Assembly (NCBI GenBank): GCA_011947345.1
Contig: JAAVTG010000621.1
Location: 248,001 to 312,000 of the forward strand
DNA: 64,000 bases
Reading direction: 5' to 3'
DNA from: Phytophthora quininea
Lineage: Eukaryota > Oomycota > Peronosporomycetes > Peronosporales > Peronosporaceae
Shown piece after piece: positions 32,895-43,432 of this stretch; positions within the stretch are counted from its first letter, which is position 1, and each line of letters begins with the position of its first letter. The position numbers and the translations under genes were made by a program. Below the pieces are notes generated by a model. The model ran no database searches. It saw nothing but the letters and a program-made list of their open reading frames with translations, and was not told the origin of the DNA.

Positions 32895-34648
32895 TTACCA
32901 AGAGCCAGTATATCCACCGTACGCGTCATCTTCGCTCTCATCTTCATCACCGCTAAATATTTCCAGTCTTGCAGCTTCCTTGTATTTGTACCGATCGATT
33001 CCACTCTCTTCGATATCGGCAAATACTTCTTGTTTGTCTAGGCTGGAACGCCAGTGGAGGTGAAGCGAATCGATGCGACTGAAAATGTTTCCGACACGTC
33101 CGGACACTGCCACTTGTAGTTGTAGCGACGGGTGTACTTCTCTAATAGATGCGAATAAGGGCTTTAACTCATCTCGCATGTATGTTGTGCACCATTGTTG
33201 GTCCACCTTGGAATGATACGGATTCACGATGGATAGACAAGGCTTCTGGGGACAAGAAGCTGCTCCTAGATCTATCTCGCTGATTTGTGCAAGCTGCTTC
33301 AGTAACTTGACGATTTCCACATAAAACGTTGGCACTCTACAACCTCCGCGTTGATGGCCTCCAAGTCTAAGCAGTAACATTCTCTTGGTTCCGATTGTGT
33401 CCTTCATTGTTGCCACACGACGGAGATATTCAAAAACGCCATCGCTAGTAAACCGCCCCGTGCATAATTCCACTGACGAGAGCCATTTCAAACGCGCCAA
33501 AGCAAACAACGTCTTGTCCGTTAGTGAAGCGATGGATCTGACCTCCATGCTCTCGTCCGTCATTTCAATCGATTCGAGTAGCCGGCACTGAGATGCTGCT
33601 GTCTCCCAAAAGATATCGCCAAACACTTCCAGATTGGCGAATCCTGGCTCGGAGCTTTCAGTGCTGTCTAGTTCAATTGATAGTTTTGTCAATGCCGGAC
33701 ATCCGTTCAACAAAGTGCTCGCATCAGTGGCAAACTCGCCAAAACCCGGTGGACTGGAGCTTGTTGCATGGGAACGCATTGATTCAGACCAATATCGACT
33801 GTAGTCCCTCACTGTCGATGTTAGCGACAACGACTTTAGTTGCGGCTTAATATGCTCCCCAAACACTCGAAAAACGGGTCAGCGAAAGGCACAAGCTTCC
33901 ACTGAAACTCACGCAGCGCTGTGCAGGACGTGTTGAAAGTTTGCCAGGTCTGGAGATCGATACACCAGACGGCAGGTTCTTTAGATGACGTCACGTATTC
34001 CGCTCTAGGACAGAACTTTGCCAAGTTATTCACGAGTTCTTCACATCGAAGGAATCTGTCCTCACCAATGAGATAAGGTGTTGTCACTTGTCGTAATCCT
34101 CCACGGTTTCCCTTCACGTACCACCGTTCTAGCGCAGTCCCTAGTGTCTCCAATTGTTTATCAAGTGTGGCATCAAACAAATCGATTCCTTGTGATAATG
34201 TCAAGACCTCCATTTGAAGACAATTCTCGGACGCAGCCTCCAACATATCAATGAGGTGTCGACTCGTGGGTTGAACGTCTGATAAATCCAGTCGCTTGAG
34301 TCCTGACATTTTGATGAACAGCTTGTTCCAATTTACCTCCAGAAGTTCTTGGTTTGGGTCTTGATATTTAAGGAGAACGCGGACATCTCGAATCGCCGAT
34401 CCCCGAGCTTCCACTTCTCGCCCTAGTGCTGAAACGTCTTCAAGTCTACGTAAATTTACTCGCAGCGTGGACTTATTGTAAAACTCGACGAGGTTTCGTA
34501 CAAATTTCAAAGTACTTTTCGACACCAAAGCCACCTTCTGAAGTTCCTCGTACGGCAGCGAACGTTCACACGGCGCCAAGTTCTGCGTGAAGCCTTCGAC
34601 AGCAAACTCCAGCACAAGCTCAAACAGCGGCGGGGGCAGCGTCTCCAT
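32895..34648 (-). CDS. Leucine-rich-repeat-like protein (F-box-like N-terminus)
   Basis: About 585 residues. The N-terminus (LPPPLFELVLEFAVEG, then KVALVSKSTLKFVR) looks like an F-box-like helix pair. LRR-like strands follow (LKRLDLSDV, MEVLTLSQG, LTKLSIELDS, LESIEMTD, LSSVELCTG, ISEIDLGA), and the tail is acidic (SGDEDESEDDAYGG). Such proteins select partners, often for ubiquitin ligases; that is inference. A run-length break sits at CCCC 33857-33860: on the minus strand LG-SILSRN becomes LGEHIKPQLKSLSL with one more G. The ATG at 34646-34648 is chosen; an upstream in-frame TTG is not needed. Start codon stands 135 bp from the divergent mL41 gene. Confidence 0.65.
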
Positions 34649-34783
34649 CCTACAAACTGATCGTGCCAATTAATATGGGTCAAGAAAATCTTAGGTATGA
34701 ACGTCTACGTTCCTTAATATATGGTATCTAAATGTTTGTATGCCCTTGGACTTGCGTGCCAGCCACAGACACTTTGGACGACC

Positions 34784-35112
34784 ATGGGGCTGCTGGACGG
34801 ACTGATCACGGGCCTGGCGCGCAAGAGCAAGTTCGGGCGCTCGCACTCGCTGCGCCCGCTCACGAGCAAGCGCGCCAACCGCCGCTTCTACAAGGGTAAT
34901 GGCTGCCGCAACGAGGGCAAGCACGGCAAGCGCGGCCGCTACATCGTGGACCCGGACAAACTGCTGCAGCTCGAGGTGCCCGACCTCACGGGCTTCAAGG
35001 TACGATTCCCAATATGCTATATCTATTCATTGAAATGCACTAATACTTTACCTATTTGCTGCAGCTGAAGGCCTACGTGTCGCCGCTGACGCCCAACCGC
35101 CGTCCGCAGTAG
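34784..35112 (+). CDS. MRPL41: Mitochondrial ribosomal protein mL41
   Basis: An 87-residue protein of the mitochondrial large ribosomal subunit, encoded by exons 34784-34999 and 35065-35112 with a 65-bp intron (GTACGA...CTGCAG). Family features: TSKRANRRFYKGNGCRNEG, then GRYIVDPDKL and VPDLTGFKLKAYVSP. The whole protein is basic and short as expected. An upstream in-frame ATG at 34721 would add 21 residues; the internal ATG is preferred because MGLLDGLITGLARK fits family starts. Confidence 0.85.
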
Positions 35113-35229
35113 GAGAGAGACTGTGTCATAAGGCAAATGGAGGCTGTTTAGAGGAAGACTGGCGTGCTATTTGGCTGTTATCTAGAGATGCAGAGCTCAC
35201 TTTACAGTGGGGGAAGAAGAACTACCGAC

Positions 35230-37136
35230 TTAGGAGATGGTGCAGCCGCAGGTCTGGCCCTTCCGCAGTTGCTGGCACTCCTCGCTCAGCAGGTTCAGCT
35301 CCATCTCCTGCCGCTCTTTCTCCTGCATGACGCGCTCGTAGTCGGCGCGCATCTTGGCCAGCTCGCTGTTGACCTCTTCGCGCTTTTTAGTCTCGCTCGA
35401 GAGCTTGAGGTCGGCGGATTCGCGCTCGATCTCGACGTGCTGCTTGGTGGCGGCCTCGTCCTGCAGCAGGCTCTCCAGGTTAGCAATACGCTCGCGCTGT
35501 GCTTCAGACTCAGCTTCGAAGCGAGCCTTCTCCGACAGGATCTGGGACGACTGCACCTGCATCTGCTCAATCTGCTCCTTGTAAATCTGCTCGCGGCCGC
35601 CGACGCTGCCCAGTTCCTCCTTCACCTTGGACACGTCGCCTTGCAGCGTCCGGATCTTCTTCTCGTAGCCTTCTTCCTGTCGACTCAGCAGGATCCGCAT
35701 CGCCTCGGCGTACTTGGTCTCGGAAAGGTCAGCAGACATTCCAGCTTGGCACCACCCCGAGCTTTGTTCAGATAAGCGTCACGGAAAGCCTGCCACTCGT
35801 GCGAGAACTGCTGCATGTCGGCGAAGCCTCCAGACTCGTCATCACCGGCGCTGGAAGCCAACTTGGGCTGGATCTGCTCGGCGTACAGCACCTGCAGCAA
35901 GCGTTCGCACATTTCCTTGCTCTGCACTGTGTTCTTACGCGCACATGAAGCTTTATCTTCCTCCATGCGCTTGCGCAGCTCGGCTTCAAGCTTCGAAGCG
36001 CTATCTCCGATCGCGTTAGCGCGATACTGCGCTACAGCCTGCTCTTCAGCGTCCTTCAAGGCTTGAACCAGTTCTTCGTCGTCCATCGGCAGATCCAGAG
36101 CGCTTAGACTCTTTTTGAAGGCGTCGGCAGCATTGGTCATAGCTTTACGACACTCACTGGCAGTCACTCCTTCCCAAGCCGACGTGATGACGGGCACACC
36201 GCCGCTGTTGATGGCGGCTACGTACGCCTGCAGCAAACCGGCAAACATGCTGCCGTTAAGCGGCTTTCCTTGCAACATCTTGGGCTGCAGACTGTCGCCG
36301 TACACGATCTGTTTGACATCGGTGAGCTGCTGCTGGAACTCGGGACGCAGCTCCTCAATCGGCAAGTGGTCCACCTGCTGCAGCTTAGCTTCGTCATGTA
36401 CCGGACGCACCAGCGTGACGCAGTCTCGGTCACGGAAAAAGTCCTTCATCATCGCTCGAATCCGGTTACGCTCCATATTGGCGGGCGTTCTTGGTTGGTC
36501 CGCAAGTGCTCTCTCCAGATAGTCCGAGCTGGAGATGGGGTCTCCATCTTCGTCCACCAGCTCCAAAGTGAAGTCTCTGACGACCCAGAGGAACGATGGG
36601 AAGAAGCTGTGGAACTGCATGGCGTCTTCGTCTCCACTGCCTCCATCTGAAGCACTGACCTTGATGTGTTTGGCCAGATTGGCGATGAAACTCAAGCCGT
36701 TGATGGCCTTCTCGTCCACACTTCCTTGGCTATTGTAAATGAGCTTGGAACACAGTAGTGTAGCCAACGAGAAGATGCGAGCGTCGTACTGAGCGCTCGC
36801 TTCCAGGCCGCCCATGCCTTCCGTGTCCAGCATCAGCACGTACACGCTCTCTCCGTTGGCCATTGTATGTCTCTGGGGACGTCCCCACAGCCAGATGCCG
36901 CGCGTGCATCGCTCGACCGTCGGGCCCACGCGGAAGCCGCTCTGTCGGTCCAGCAGCCAGTTGAGCATGGAGCTCTTGCCCGTGCGGTACAGTCCAGCCA
37001 TTGCCACGACCGCCACGGGGCCGTCGATGCGCCGCAGCAGCGCCACCGCCTCATCGTTCACCTTGAGCTTGTCCTCGTCCTCGCTGAAGGTGATGAGCGG
37101 CACCGGCTCCTCTGGAAGCTCCTGCAGCAGCTCCAT
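35230..37136 (-). CDS. Guanylate-binding protein (GBP)-type large GTPase with CaaX box
   Basis: About 635 residues. The N-terminal 290 residues are a dynamin-superfamily G domain of the GBP/atlastin kind: P-loop GLYRTGKSSMLN (about residues 47-58), switch region with GPTVERCTRGIWLWG, DTEGMGG, and the RD guanine motif in VVRDFTLEL. A long helical C-terminal part follows, ending in a coiled coil (KVKEELGSVGGREQIYKEQI). The last four residues are CTIS, a CaaX prenylation box. A run-length break lies near 35739 (GG where three G are needed), after which the frame gives MSADLSETKYAEAM. GBPs assemble on membranes on GTP binding. Divergent from the RMD1-like gene with 161 bp between starts. Confidence 0.85.
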
Positions 37137-37297
37137 GGTCTTCTTGGTCTTGATCGATGCTGCCCTGACTCACTTGGCTGTAAATCATAGACAATACTCG
37201 TTTAAGTTTAATAAGGGCTTCTATTCGGGCTATAATAGGAGGCAATATACTTAAACAAGGCTGGTGTTTTCAGCCACAGCTGCAATTGCTAGCGGAT
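37137..37297. promoter_or_regulatory. Bidirectional promoter region GBP / RMD1-like
   Basis: 161 bp between two divergent start codons. AT-rich centre. No recognised motif beyond GGGCTATAATAGG at 37227-37239, which is TATA-like. Confidence 0.4.
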
Positions 37298-38568
37298 ATG
37301 CTGCGTCGAGTGGCTCGCTGCGCTGTGGCGCGGTCGGGCTCGTCCTCTGGCAACTGCTTGCTGTCTTCTCAGCGTCGTAGATTTGCAGCTTCTACACCGA
37401 CGTCTCCACTGCAGGCGCTGGACAAGCTGCAGCTGCCTCCACTCCCCACCGCCGACGAAGTGGACGCCACCATCGCTGCCGCAGAAGCCCAAGCACAGAG
37501 CCAACATGCAGCCAAAAGAGTGCAGCACATGCCCATCCGAGCCGTCCACATTGCCCGCAAAATGGACATTGCCTCGCTCTTCCAGAAGCTCTACACGGAC
37601 AGGTTCAAGGTCACGCACTATCTGCACAAGGACTCGATTGTGCTGCGACTCAGTGGCAGCAAGAACAACGGCCATGCAGGACTGGTGACAGGTGAAGCAC
37701 CAACTGCTGCCTCTGTGTCAGTGAAGAACCCCAACGCAGACACTCTGACCACGCTCAGTGGAGCAGGAGGCAAGACCGTCACGTCCAGACGAGCGACGGA
37801 CAAGTGGGTCGTCTACTTTGACTACGGCGCAGTGGTGTTCTTCAACTGTGACCAAGCTCTGGTCAACACGTTGATCAAACATGCTACTCGTTTCTGTAGC
37901 GACGTATTTGAGATGCGAGGCCATGAGGAGGAGATGCTGCTTGTGGGAGATCCAGCGCAGCAGAAGTGGAGCACGCTTGTCGAGAACAATGTGCTGGTGC
38001 GGGAGATCGATCATATTAACGTGCACGTGATTGCAGGCGTGCTCTCGCAGACGGTAGCGCTCGAGTTCTACGAGCGACAGTGCGAGACCATCTTGAGTGA
38101 GTTCGAGAGGCTAAACTCTGATGTAGAGAAGAAGGGACCTCGTGGCGCACTCTTTGGTCGTGAGAATGAGCAAACCAAGCGGCTGTTCAAGATTGTGGCC
38201 TCCAATAACACACTGCTCATCGACTTGGTGAGTAAGCTGCGTGTGATCGATCGAAAGAGGCCTGGAGATCCGGCCTGGAGTCAGACCCGCTACCACAACA
38301 TGTGGGAGTCGCTGCTGGAGGAGTTCGAGCTCAACGAGCGCTTTCAGAACCTGAACTTCAAGCTCGAACTGATCCAGCACAACACCAAGGTGCGTTGCAA
38401 CACTATTGTATCGATTCTCTAGACGTAAGCTAACGATTCGTGTCCTTGCAGTTTTTCCTGGAGGTGCTAGACTCGCACAAGGGCGAGCGGCTCGAGTGGT
38501 ACATTATCATCCTTATCTCAGTGGAGCTAGGCATCGGCGTCTACGAACTGCTGATGAAGCTCGCTTAG
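37298..38568 (+). CDS. RMD1/DUF155 family protein, probably mitochondrial
   Basis: About 402 residues in exons 37298-38389 and 38452-38568; intron GTGCGT...TTGCAG. The N-terminus is a basic, Ser/Arg-rich mitochondrial presequence (MLRRVARCAVARSGSSSG). Family marks: KWVVYFDYGAVVFFN, then NVLVREIDHINVHVIAGVLSQ and VALEFYE. The C-terminal exon carries ERLEWYIIILISVELGIGVYELL, the conserved 'EW.II.LI..E' end with a membrane helix. The DUF155 group includes yeast RMD1/RMD8 and human RMND1, which supports mitochondrial translation; the exact role here is inferred. The ATG at 37298 is chosen; an upstream in-frame TTG is unnecessary. Confidence 0.85.
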
Positions 38569-38686
38569 GTAGGTTTAGACGTGAAGACACACGGTTGGCG
38601 ATGTTTGTGCCAGGTTAATAGAAAAAGAGAACGAGCTACTATCGGATACGTCCAACCGCGGCGTCCCCCTCAGCTATGCGGCATCT

Positions 38687-39775
38687 CTATTTCTTGGACC
38701 ACTGCGCGTGCTCGTGCGGGGCCTTGCGATCCGTGAACTGCGAGGCTGGCTGCCGTCCTCCACTATTCACGTGCTTCCAGTAGTTGTTGAACGACACAAA
38801 GTCCTCCGGTCCCAAGTCCACCGTCTTGGTACGAAGCATAGCAGCCAGTAGCGAGCGAAGCTTCTCCACCTGCACCGTCGTCAGCGTCTTGGAGCTTTCC
38901 TGCTTCTTGCCACGCAGCATGGTTGCAGGAGTCAGTTCCTTCAAGTTCAGGTCCTTGGCACTCAGCACTGTCACGCGCATCGTGTGGTACAAGTGGAACG
39001 CCATCCAGAAGATGTGCGACCAGCCACCATCGACGCTCTGACTGGGGCTGAACCGCTTGTACTCGTAGCGGAAAGCCACCAGATGCACGCGGGTCTTGGA
39101 TACTGGCAGGCTCTCCAGCACAGGGAGGAACCTAAGTACTGCCTTGCCGTTGCTACGCACTCCTTCCGGTAGAATCACCACCGGCCCCGACGCTCGACGC
39201 ACCACGTCCGCGATCTTCCGTGTCGGTTTGACACGATCCGCAGCCACAGGCATCACCAGCGACCTGTAGAGCGCTTCCAACAGTCCGCAGACATGCACCA
39301 GCTCGCTCTTGCCCTCCGTAGCGATCACAAACACTGGGGAATAGCGCTTGGCCAGGTACAGAACCTCCAGGAAGCTAGTGTAGTTGCAGACGACGACGTC
39401 ACCGGGAGCTACACGAGCCGAGCCGGAGTTGGGCCCTGCCTTGGCCGTAGCTAGTCCCAGCCGCCGCGTATTGGCCGCTTCTTCAGACGAGAAGACCCCA
39501 AAGAGCAAAAGGAGCAGAGAACATAGCAGCCACTCGGTCAGACGCTTGAGCAGTCTCCCCAGGAACGGGATGACACTGAGGATCGACGTCACCACATTGA
39601 CCACCGCCAATAACAGCGTCGCCACCAGCACCAGCGGCACGCGCACCGCCGCCAGCAGCGAACCAGCCAGCACTTGGACGCAGGTCACTCCCCAGTTGCT
39701 CGTGAAGCGCCGGCGCTGCGGCACGAACGGGTTAATGCCCGTCGTCAGATCCGACCACCGGCTAAACTTCTCCAT
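38687..39775 (-). CDS. PlsC-type glycerolipid acyltransferase
   Basis: 362 residues. Two or three N-terminal membrane segments (VLVATLLLAVVNVVTSIL, LLCSLLLLLFGVF). The acyltransferase core follows: the usual H-x4-D box is replaced by NYTSFLE in VVVCNYTSFLEVLYLA, and the second signature is LPEGVRSNGKAVLRF. The variant first box recalls the yeast LOA1/VPS66 group of lysophosphatidic acid acyltransferases, so activity on lysophospholipids or lipid droplet metabolism at the ER is inferred. No intron. Divergent from the small membrane protein gene with only 85 bp between starts. Confidence 0.75.
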   Translation of the reverse strand: MEKFSRWSDLTTGINPFVPQRRRFTSNWGVTCVQVLAGSLLAAVRVPLVLVATLLLAVVNVVTSILSVIPFLGRLLKRLTEWLLCSLLLLLFGVFSSEEAANTRRLGLATAKAGPNSGSARVAPGDVVVCNYTSFLEVLYLAKRYSPVFVIATEGKSELVHVCGLLEALYRSLVMPVAADRVKPTRKIADVVRRASGPVVILPEGVRSNGKAVLRFLPVLESLPVSKTRVHLVAFRYEYKRFSPSQSVDGGWSHIFWMAFHLYHTMRVTVLSAKDLNLKELTPATMLRGKKQESSKTLTTVQVEKLRSLLAAMLRTKTVDLGPEDFVSFNNYWKHVNSGGRQPASQFTDRKAPHEHAQWSKK

Positions 39776-39860
39776 CGTCTAAAATGGCATTGCGAACCTA
39801 AGAAGAATCTCAACTTTATATCGAACTTAACGAGCGTCACGTCAGTTTGGCCCATTTACG
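39776..39860. promoter_or_regulatory. Bidirectional promoter region, acyltransferase / small membrane protein
   Basis: 85 bp between start codons. GTTTGGCCCATTTAC at 39845-39859 abuts the plus-strand ATG; a close relative (reverse strand) lies at 42297-42311 between SRP68 and MTR3. Confidence 0.45.
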
Positions 39861-40271
39861 ATGCCCCGACGCAACGTGCCCAAGGCGGAGCTGCCGAATG
39901 GCAAGCCCGAGGACGACGGCGACATGGAGGAGTTCATGCGGCAGGAGGCTGCCTACCGCAAGCAGTTCGAGCCGGTGGCACCTTGGAAGCGCGACAACAT
40001 CCCGGACTACGGGGCGCTGCAGGACCAGCACCACGTGCTCATCTTCGGCGTCGTGGGTGTAGCCTGCACCATTTTCTACGAGACCACCGACTACTTTAAC
40101 CAGATCCACCGGTGGGTGGCCTACGTGGCGATCTGGTTCCCGCTGTGGTTCCGTCTATTGGGACGAGTGTCGCCCGCGCCGACCGACGAGGAGCTGGACG
40201 CCCAAGAGCGCCGGCAATTCGAGCAAGAGCTGCAGAAGATCGTGGACGAGGAGGACGAAGTCGACGACTAA
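39861..40271 (+). CDS. Small membrane protein, unrecognised
   Basis: 136 residues, no intron. A charged N-terminus (PRRNVPKAELPNGKPEDDGD) is followed by WKRDNIPDYGALQDQHHVL, two hydrophobic stretches (VLIFGVVGVACTIFY and WVAYVAIWFPLWFRLLG), and a very acidic tail (KIVDEEDEVDD). The composition is that of a real protein and codon use fits its neighbours. No family assigned; a two-pass organelle or ER membrane protein is the best guess. Confidence 0.65.
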   Translation: MPRRNVPKAELPNGKPEDDGDMEEFMRQEAAYRKQFEPVAPWKRDNIPDYGALQDQHHVLIFGVVGVACTIFYETTDYFNQIHRWVAYVAIWFPLWFRLLGRVSPAPTDEELDAQERRQFEQELQKIVDEEDEVDD

Positions 40272-40352
40272 AATGGAGATAAACAGGAAGAAAAACAAAG
40301 CTGTAAAGTGGCATCTCAATGGGAGATGGTGCTCGTCTCTAAGCTGCAGACT

Positions 40353-42277
40353 CTACTTGCGGAACCAGCCAAAGAAGCCGCCGCCTGCAGCGTTGCCACC
40401 TGCGGCAGCAGCCTCGGCAGCCTTCTCCTCGTCCGTCTTGGTGCGCTCGCTCAGGTCCGGGAACTCGAGCTCGTTGAACGCAATGTCGAACAGCAGCGGC
40501 TTGCACGGCACGGCTTGGAACTCGGGCGGCAGCTTCACCAGCTCGTGGTGGCCCTCCACAGTGCCGGCCTCGAACTTGTCCTGACGATCCACCAACGCGC
40601 TAACCTGCCGTTTCTTGCGCTTCTTGTCCTTCTTGTTCTTCGTGCCGTCCTCCGCTGAGTTTGCCAGCGAAAGCTGCTCCAGCTCAAGACGAACAGAATC
40701 TGCACGGGTTGACGACTCCAAGAAGCTCTGTGCAGTCGTGCGGCTGGAAGAACCTGCAAGCTCCTCGTGCAGCTCACGGGTGAACTCCTGCAGCAAGTCG
40801 TCCTTGGCTGCAGGCTGCGCGGCGAGGGTCTCTTCAGCCTCCGTCAGGAAACCCGAGGCGTATTGGTACAGCGCCAACGCCTCAGCATACTTGCGCTGCT
40901 GCAAGTACGTCTGAGCGACAGTGGAGGCGCGGCACGCACGGAAAACAGCGTGGTACGCGGTGTACTGAGCGACGCGACGCTGCTCTAGTTCACGAAGGCC
41001 GGGGATAGATAGGATCTCGCTCACAGTCTGCACGAGCATGTCGAGGATGTGCGTGAGCTCGCCAGTCTGCTGCACCGACGAGCGCTGCTTCAACGCGCGA
41101 TACACAATCGCCTGGCGTTCCACCTGCTTCGCTAACTTCCGGAAGCGAACGAACTCCTCGAGGGCAGCCAACAACTCCAGGTCCGAGTGCACAAGCGCAC
41201 TGCCGCTCTTGGCCTGCTGCTCCAGTTTGAGCGTAGCGTTCTTGAGAGCTTGTAGCAACGCGTCATAAGCGCTCAGTAACTCGAGGAAGCACGCCTCGCG
41301 CGTCTTGTCATCCCGTGCAGCTTCCAGCTTGGCAGTCAGCTCGTCGGTGCGCACTACTGCCATACCCAACTCCTGCGTGGGCACCGTCAACTGCTGCTGC
41401 TTCCACTCCACAGATCCCAGCTTGGCCACCTTCTGCTTACGCGCTTCAAGCAGCACCAGGTCAATCTTGGACTGCAGCAGTGCGTTGCTAGCTCCATCTC
41501 CACTTTCCTGCAGCTCCAGCGACGAGGTCTCCGCCGAGTTAGCCGAGCGTCCCTGTAGTGCCAGACGGTGCTCGCAGAAGCGGATGAACGGTTGTAACTC
41601 GTCGGCGCAGCGTGAGAACAGCTCCTTCTGCGAGGACGTGCCGACCTGCGACAGATCCGAGTAAATGCGGCGAGCCGTGTTGAATTTCTCCAGTGCAGCC
41701 ACGTGCTCCTCACGATGAAAGGCCAAATTGCCGGCCATGAAGGCCGCGTAGGCCTCTGCTTCCAGACTTGTACGGCTGCAGTAAAAGCAACATTAATCCA
41801 TCACTACGATAGCAATCAGAGCTGCAGTTTTACGTACGCATCGGCTCTGGCGGCGCAGATCTCAGCCAGACGCTGGCTCCAGTCGGCGGCCTTGCGCAGA
41901 CGGCCGTTCAGGTGGAACTTGATGCGCGAATTGGCGTCCTCGCCGTTCTCCGACTTGTCCAGGTTGTCGTCCTCCTTGAGCTGCATAGCGTAGCCCCAGG
42001 CGCGCTCGGCATTGTACAGCGGCAGGTACAGCAGGCGGTTCTCGGTGGCCGTCTCGGCGTCCACCTTCTTGTTGACGAACTGCTTGCCCTTGCCGTGCGA
42101 GAACTTGGTCGACTTGCGGAGGCGGCGCAGGCGGCGCGCGCAGTACTGGCGGTAGCGCTGGAAGTCGCGGTGACGCAGGCCGTTCTGCAGCTGCGCAGCC
42201 TTGACGGTCTCCAGAATGGGCACGCTCAGCACCTCCGTGGGCGCTGCAGCGGCGTCCTCGCTCTTCCCTTTGGCCAT
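40353..42277 (-). CDS. SRP68: Signal recognition particle subunit SRP68
   Basis: About 620 residues in two exons: 42277-41838 and 41775-40353, with a 62-bp intron (GTACGT...CTGCAG, phase 2). The N-terminal exon has the SRP68 RNA-binding part (RHRDFQRYRQYCARRLRRLR, then LLYLPLYNAERAWGYAMQLK). The second exon continues EAYAAFMAGNLAFHREE and a long helical solenoid. The C-terminus is Ala/Gly-rich, ending GGGFFGWFRK. SRP68 binds the SRP RNA with SRP72 and is needed for targeting nascent secreted proteins to the ER. Length and order match the family. Divergent from MTR3 with about 217 bp between starts. Confidence 0.9.
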
Positions 42278-42494
42278 GGTGATCCGATCTCCCCTGCAAA
42301 TTGGGCCAAAGAGCTAATTTGACGTAATTCCTTATTTTGAAGGAGATAACGCTCTGTAGCCATCTTTTCATAGCAGGTGTTCACAGTCGATGGGGTCTGT
42401 ATGTGTAGGAAGTAAAATCACCTCTACAGGGAGATAAAACAAGAACCAAATTAGTGCATTTGCGACGACCAACTATCTTGGTGGCCGTCAAGAG
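42278..42494. promoter_or_regulatory. Bidirectional promoter region, SRP68 / MTR3
   Basis: 217 bp. Contains CAAATTGGGCCAAAG at 42297-42311, whose reverse complement shares TTTGGCCCA-TT with the element at 39845-39859. Confidence 0.45.
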
Positions 42495-43313
42495 ATGCAG
42501 AACTGCTACTATCCGCTGCCTGTGCAGCCGACGCTGCCCGTCCCTGCGGACGATGATTCCCCATGACCCGGCCGGATGTATCTCGCGCCAGCAACGACGA
42601 GTTGCGTCGCTCGTTCATGCAGTTGGGCGCTGTCAGCGGCGCCGCCGGCTCGGCGTACGTGGAGCTGGGCCGCACTCGGGTGGTGTGTGCTGTGTACGGC
42701 CCACGCAACGATACTCGACCGCGTCGCGAGTTCAGCAAGGACGGACAACTAGTGTGTGACGTCAAGTTTGCTCCATTTGCAGACGCAGTGACGAGACGCG
42801 AGCGCGGTCAGGACCCAGACGAGCTGGAGCTGTCGGCCATCGTGGAGCAGGCGCTGGCACCCGCCGTGATGTTGCACAAGCTGCCCAAGTGCGTGATTTC
42901 ACTGTTTTTGACGGTGCTGGAGGACGACGGGGGCGTGTTCGCTGCAGCTGTCAATTGTGCGTCGCTGGCCTTGGCGGATGCGGCCGTGGAGATGTACGAC
43001 GTCGTTACGGCGGCCAGTGCGGTGAGTTGCAATGGTAAAATGTGCGTGGACTGTGCTAAACTGTCGTGGTTTGTTGCTGCAGGGCATTGTGGACTCGACG
43101 GTGGTGCTGGACCCGAGCCGAGAGGAGGAGAAGCGTGGAGAGGGCAAGCTCGCGCTGGCCTACATGCCATCGCTCGGACGAGTCACATATATGCTGCAAG
43201 CAGGCCAGATCCAGCATACGCAGCTCCAAGAGGCCGTAGATCTCTGCACAGATGCGTGCACCGGCGTCACTCGCACGTTGCTCACGGCGTCGCTGGTGCA
43301 GGCTTTGTCTTAG
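42495..43313 (+). CDS. MTR3: Exosome core subunit MTR3/EXOSC6-like (RNase PH fold)
   Basis: Exons end at 43021 and resume at 43083-43313 across an intron GTGAGT...CTGCAG. The protein has the inactive RNase PH fold of the exosome ring: GSAYVELGRTRVVCAVYGPR, then QLVCDVKFAPF, VMLHKLPKC, VNCASLALADAAVEMYD and, after the intron, GIVDSTVVLDPSREEE. MTR3 helps form the six-subunit ring that threads RNA to the exosome nucleases. The ATG at 42563 gives 229 residues. An upstream ATG at 42495 (MQNCYYPLPVQPTLPV) joins the same frame if one C is missing from CCCC 42559-42562, giving about 252 residues, closer to family length. I favour the upstream start. Confidence 0.85.
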
Positions 43314-43432
43314 AAAGCAATATAGTCAAGCAAGTGGAAGCAAAAGTGGCTGTTGGGTATTGTTATGATGCAGTAGTGTTCCAGGCTTCTTGCAGCTCGC
43401 AGCCTCCCCATCTATAGCGGAGCAGTGCCGAT

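Noticed and set aside
35164..35775. 203-codon plus-strand frame rich in Leu over the GBP C-terminus
   Set aside because: It is the complement of the coiled-coil coding strand; such L-rich shadows are expected opposite K/E/Q-rich helices.
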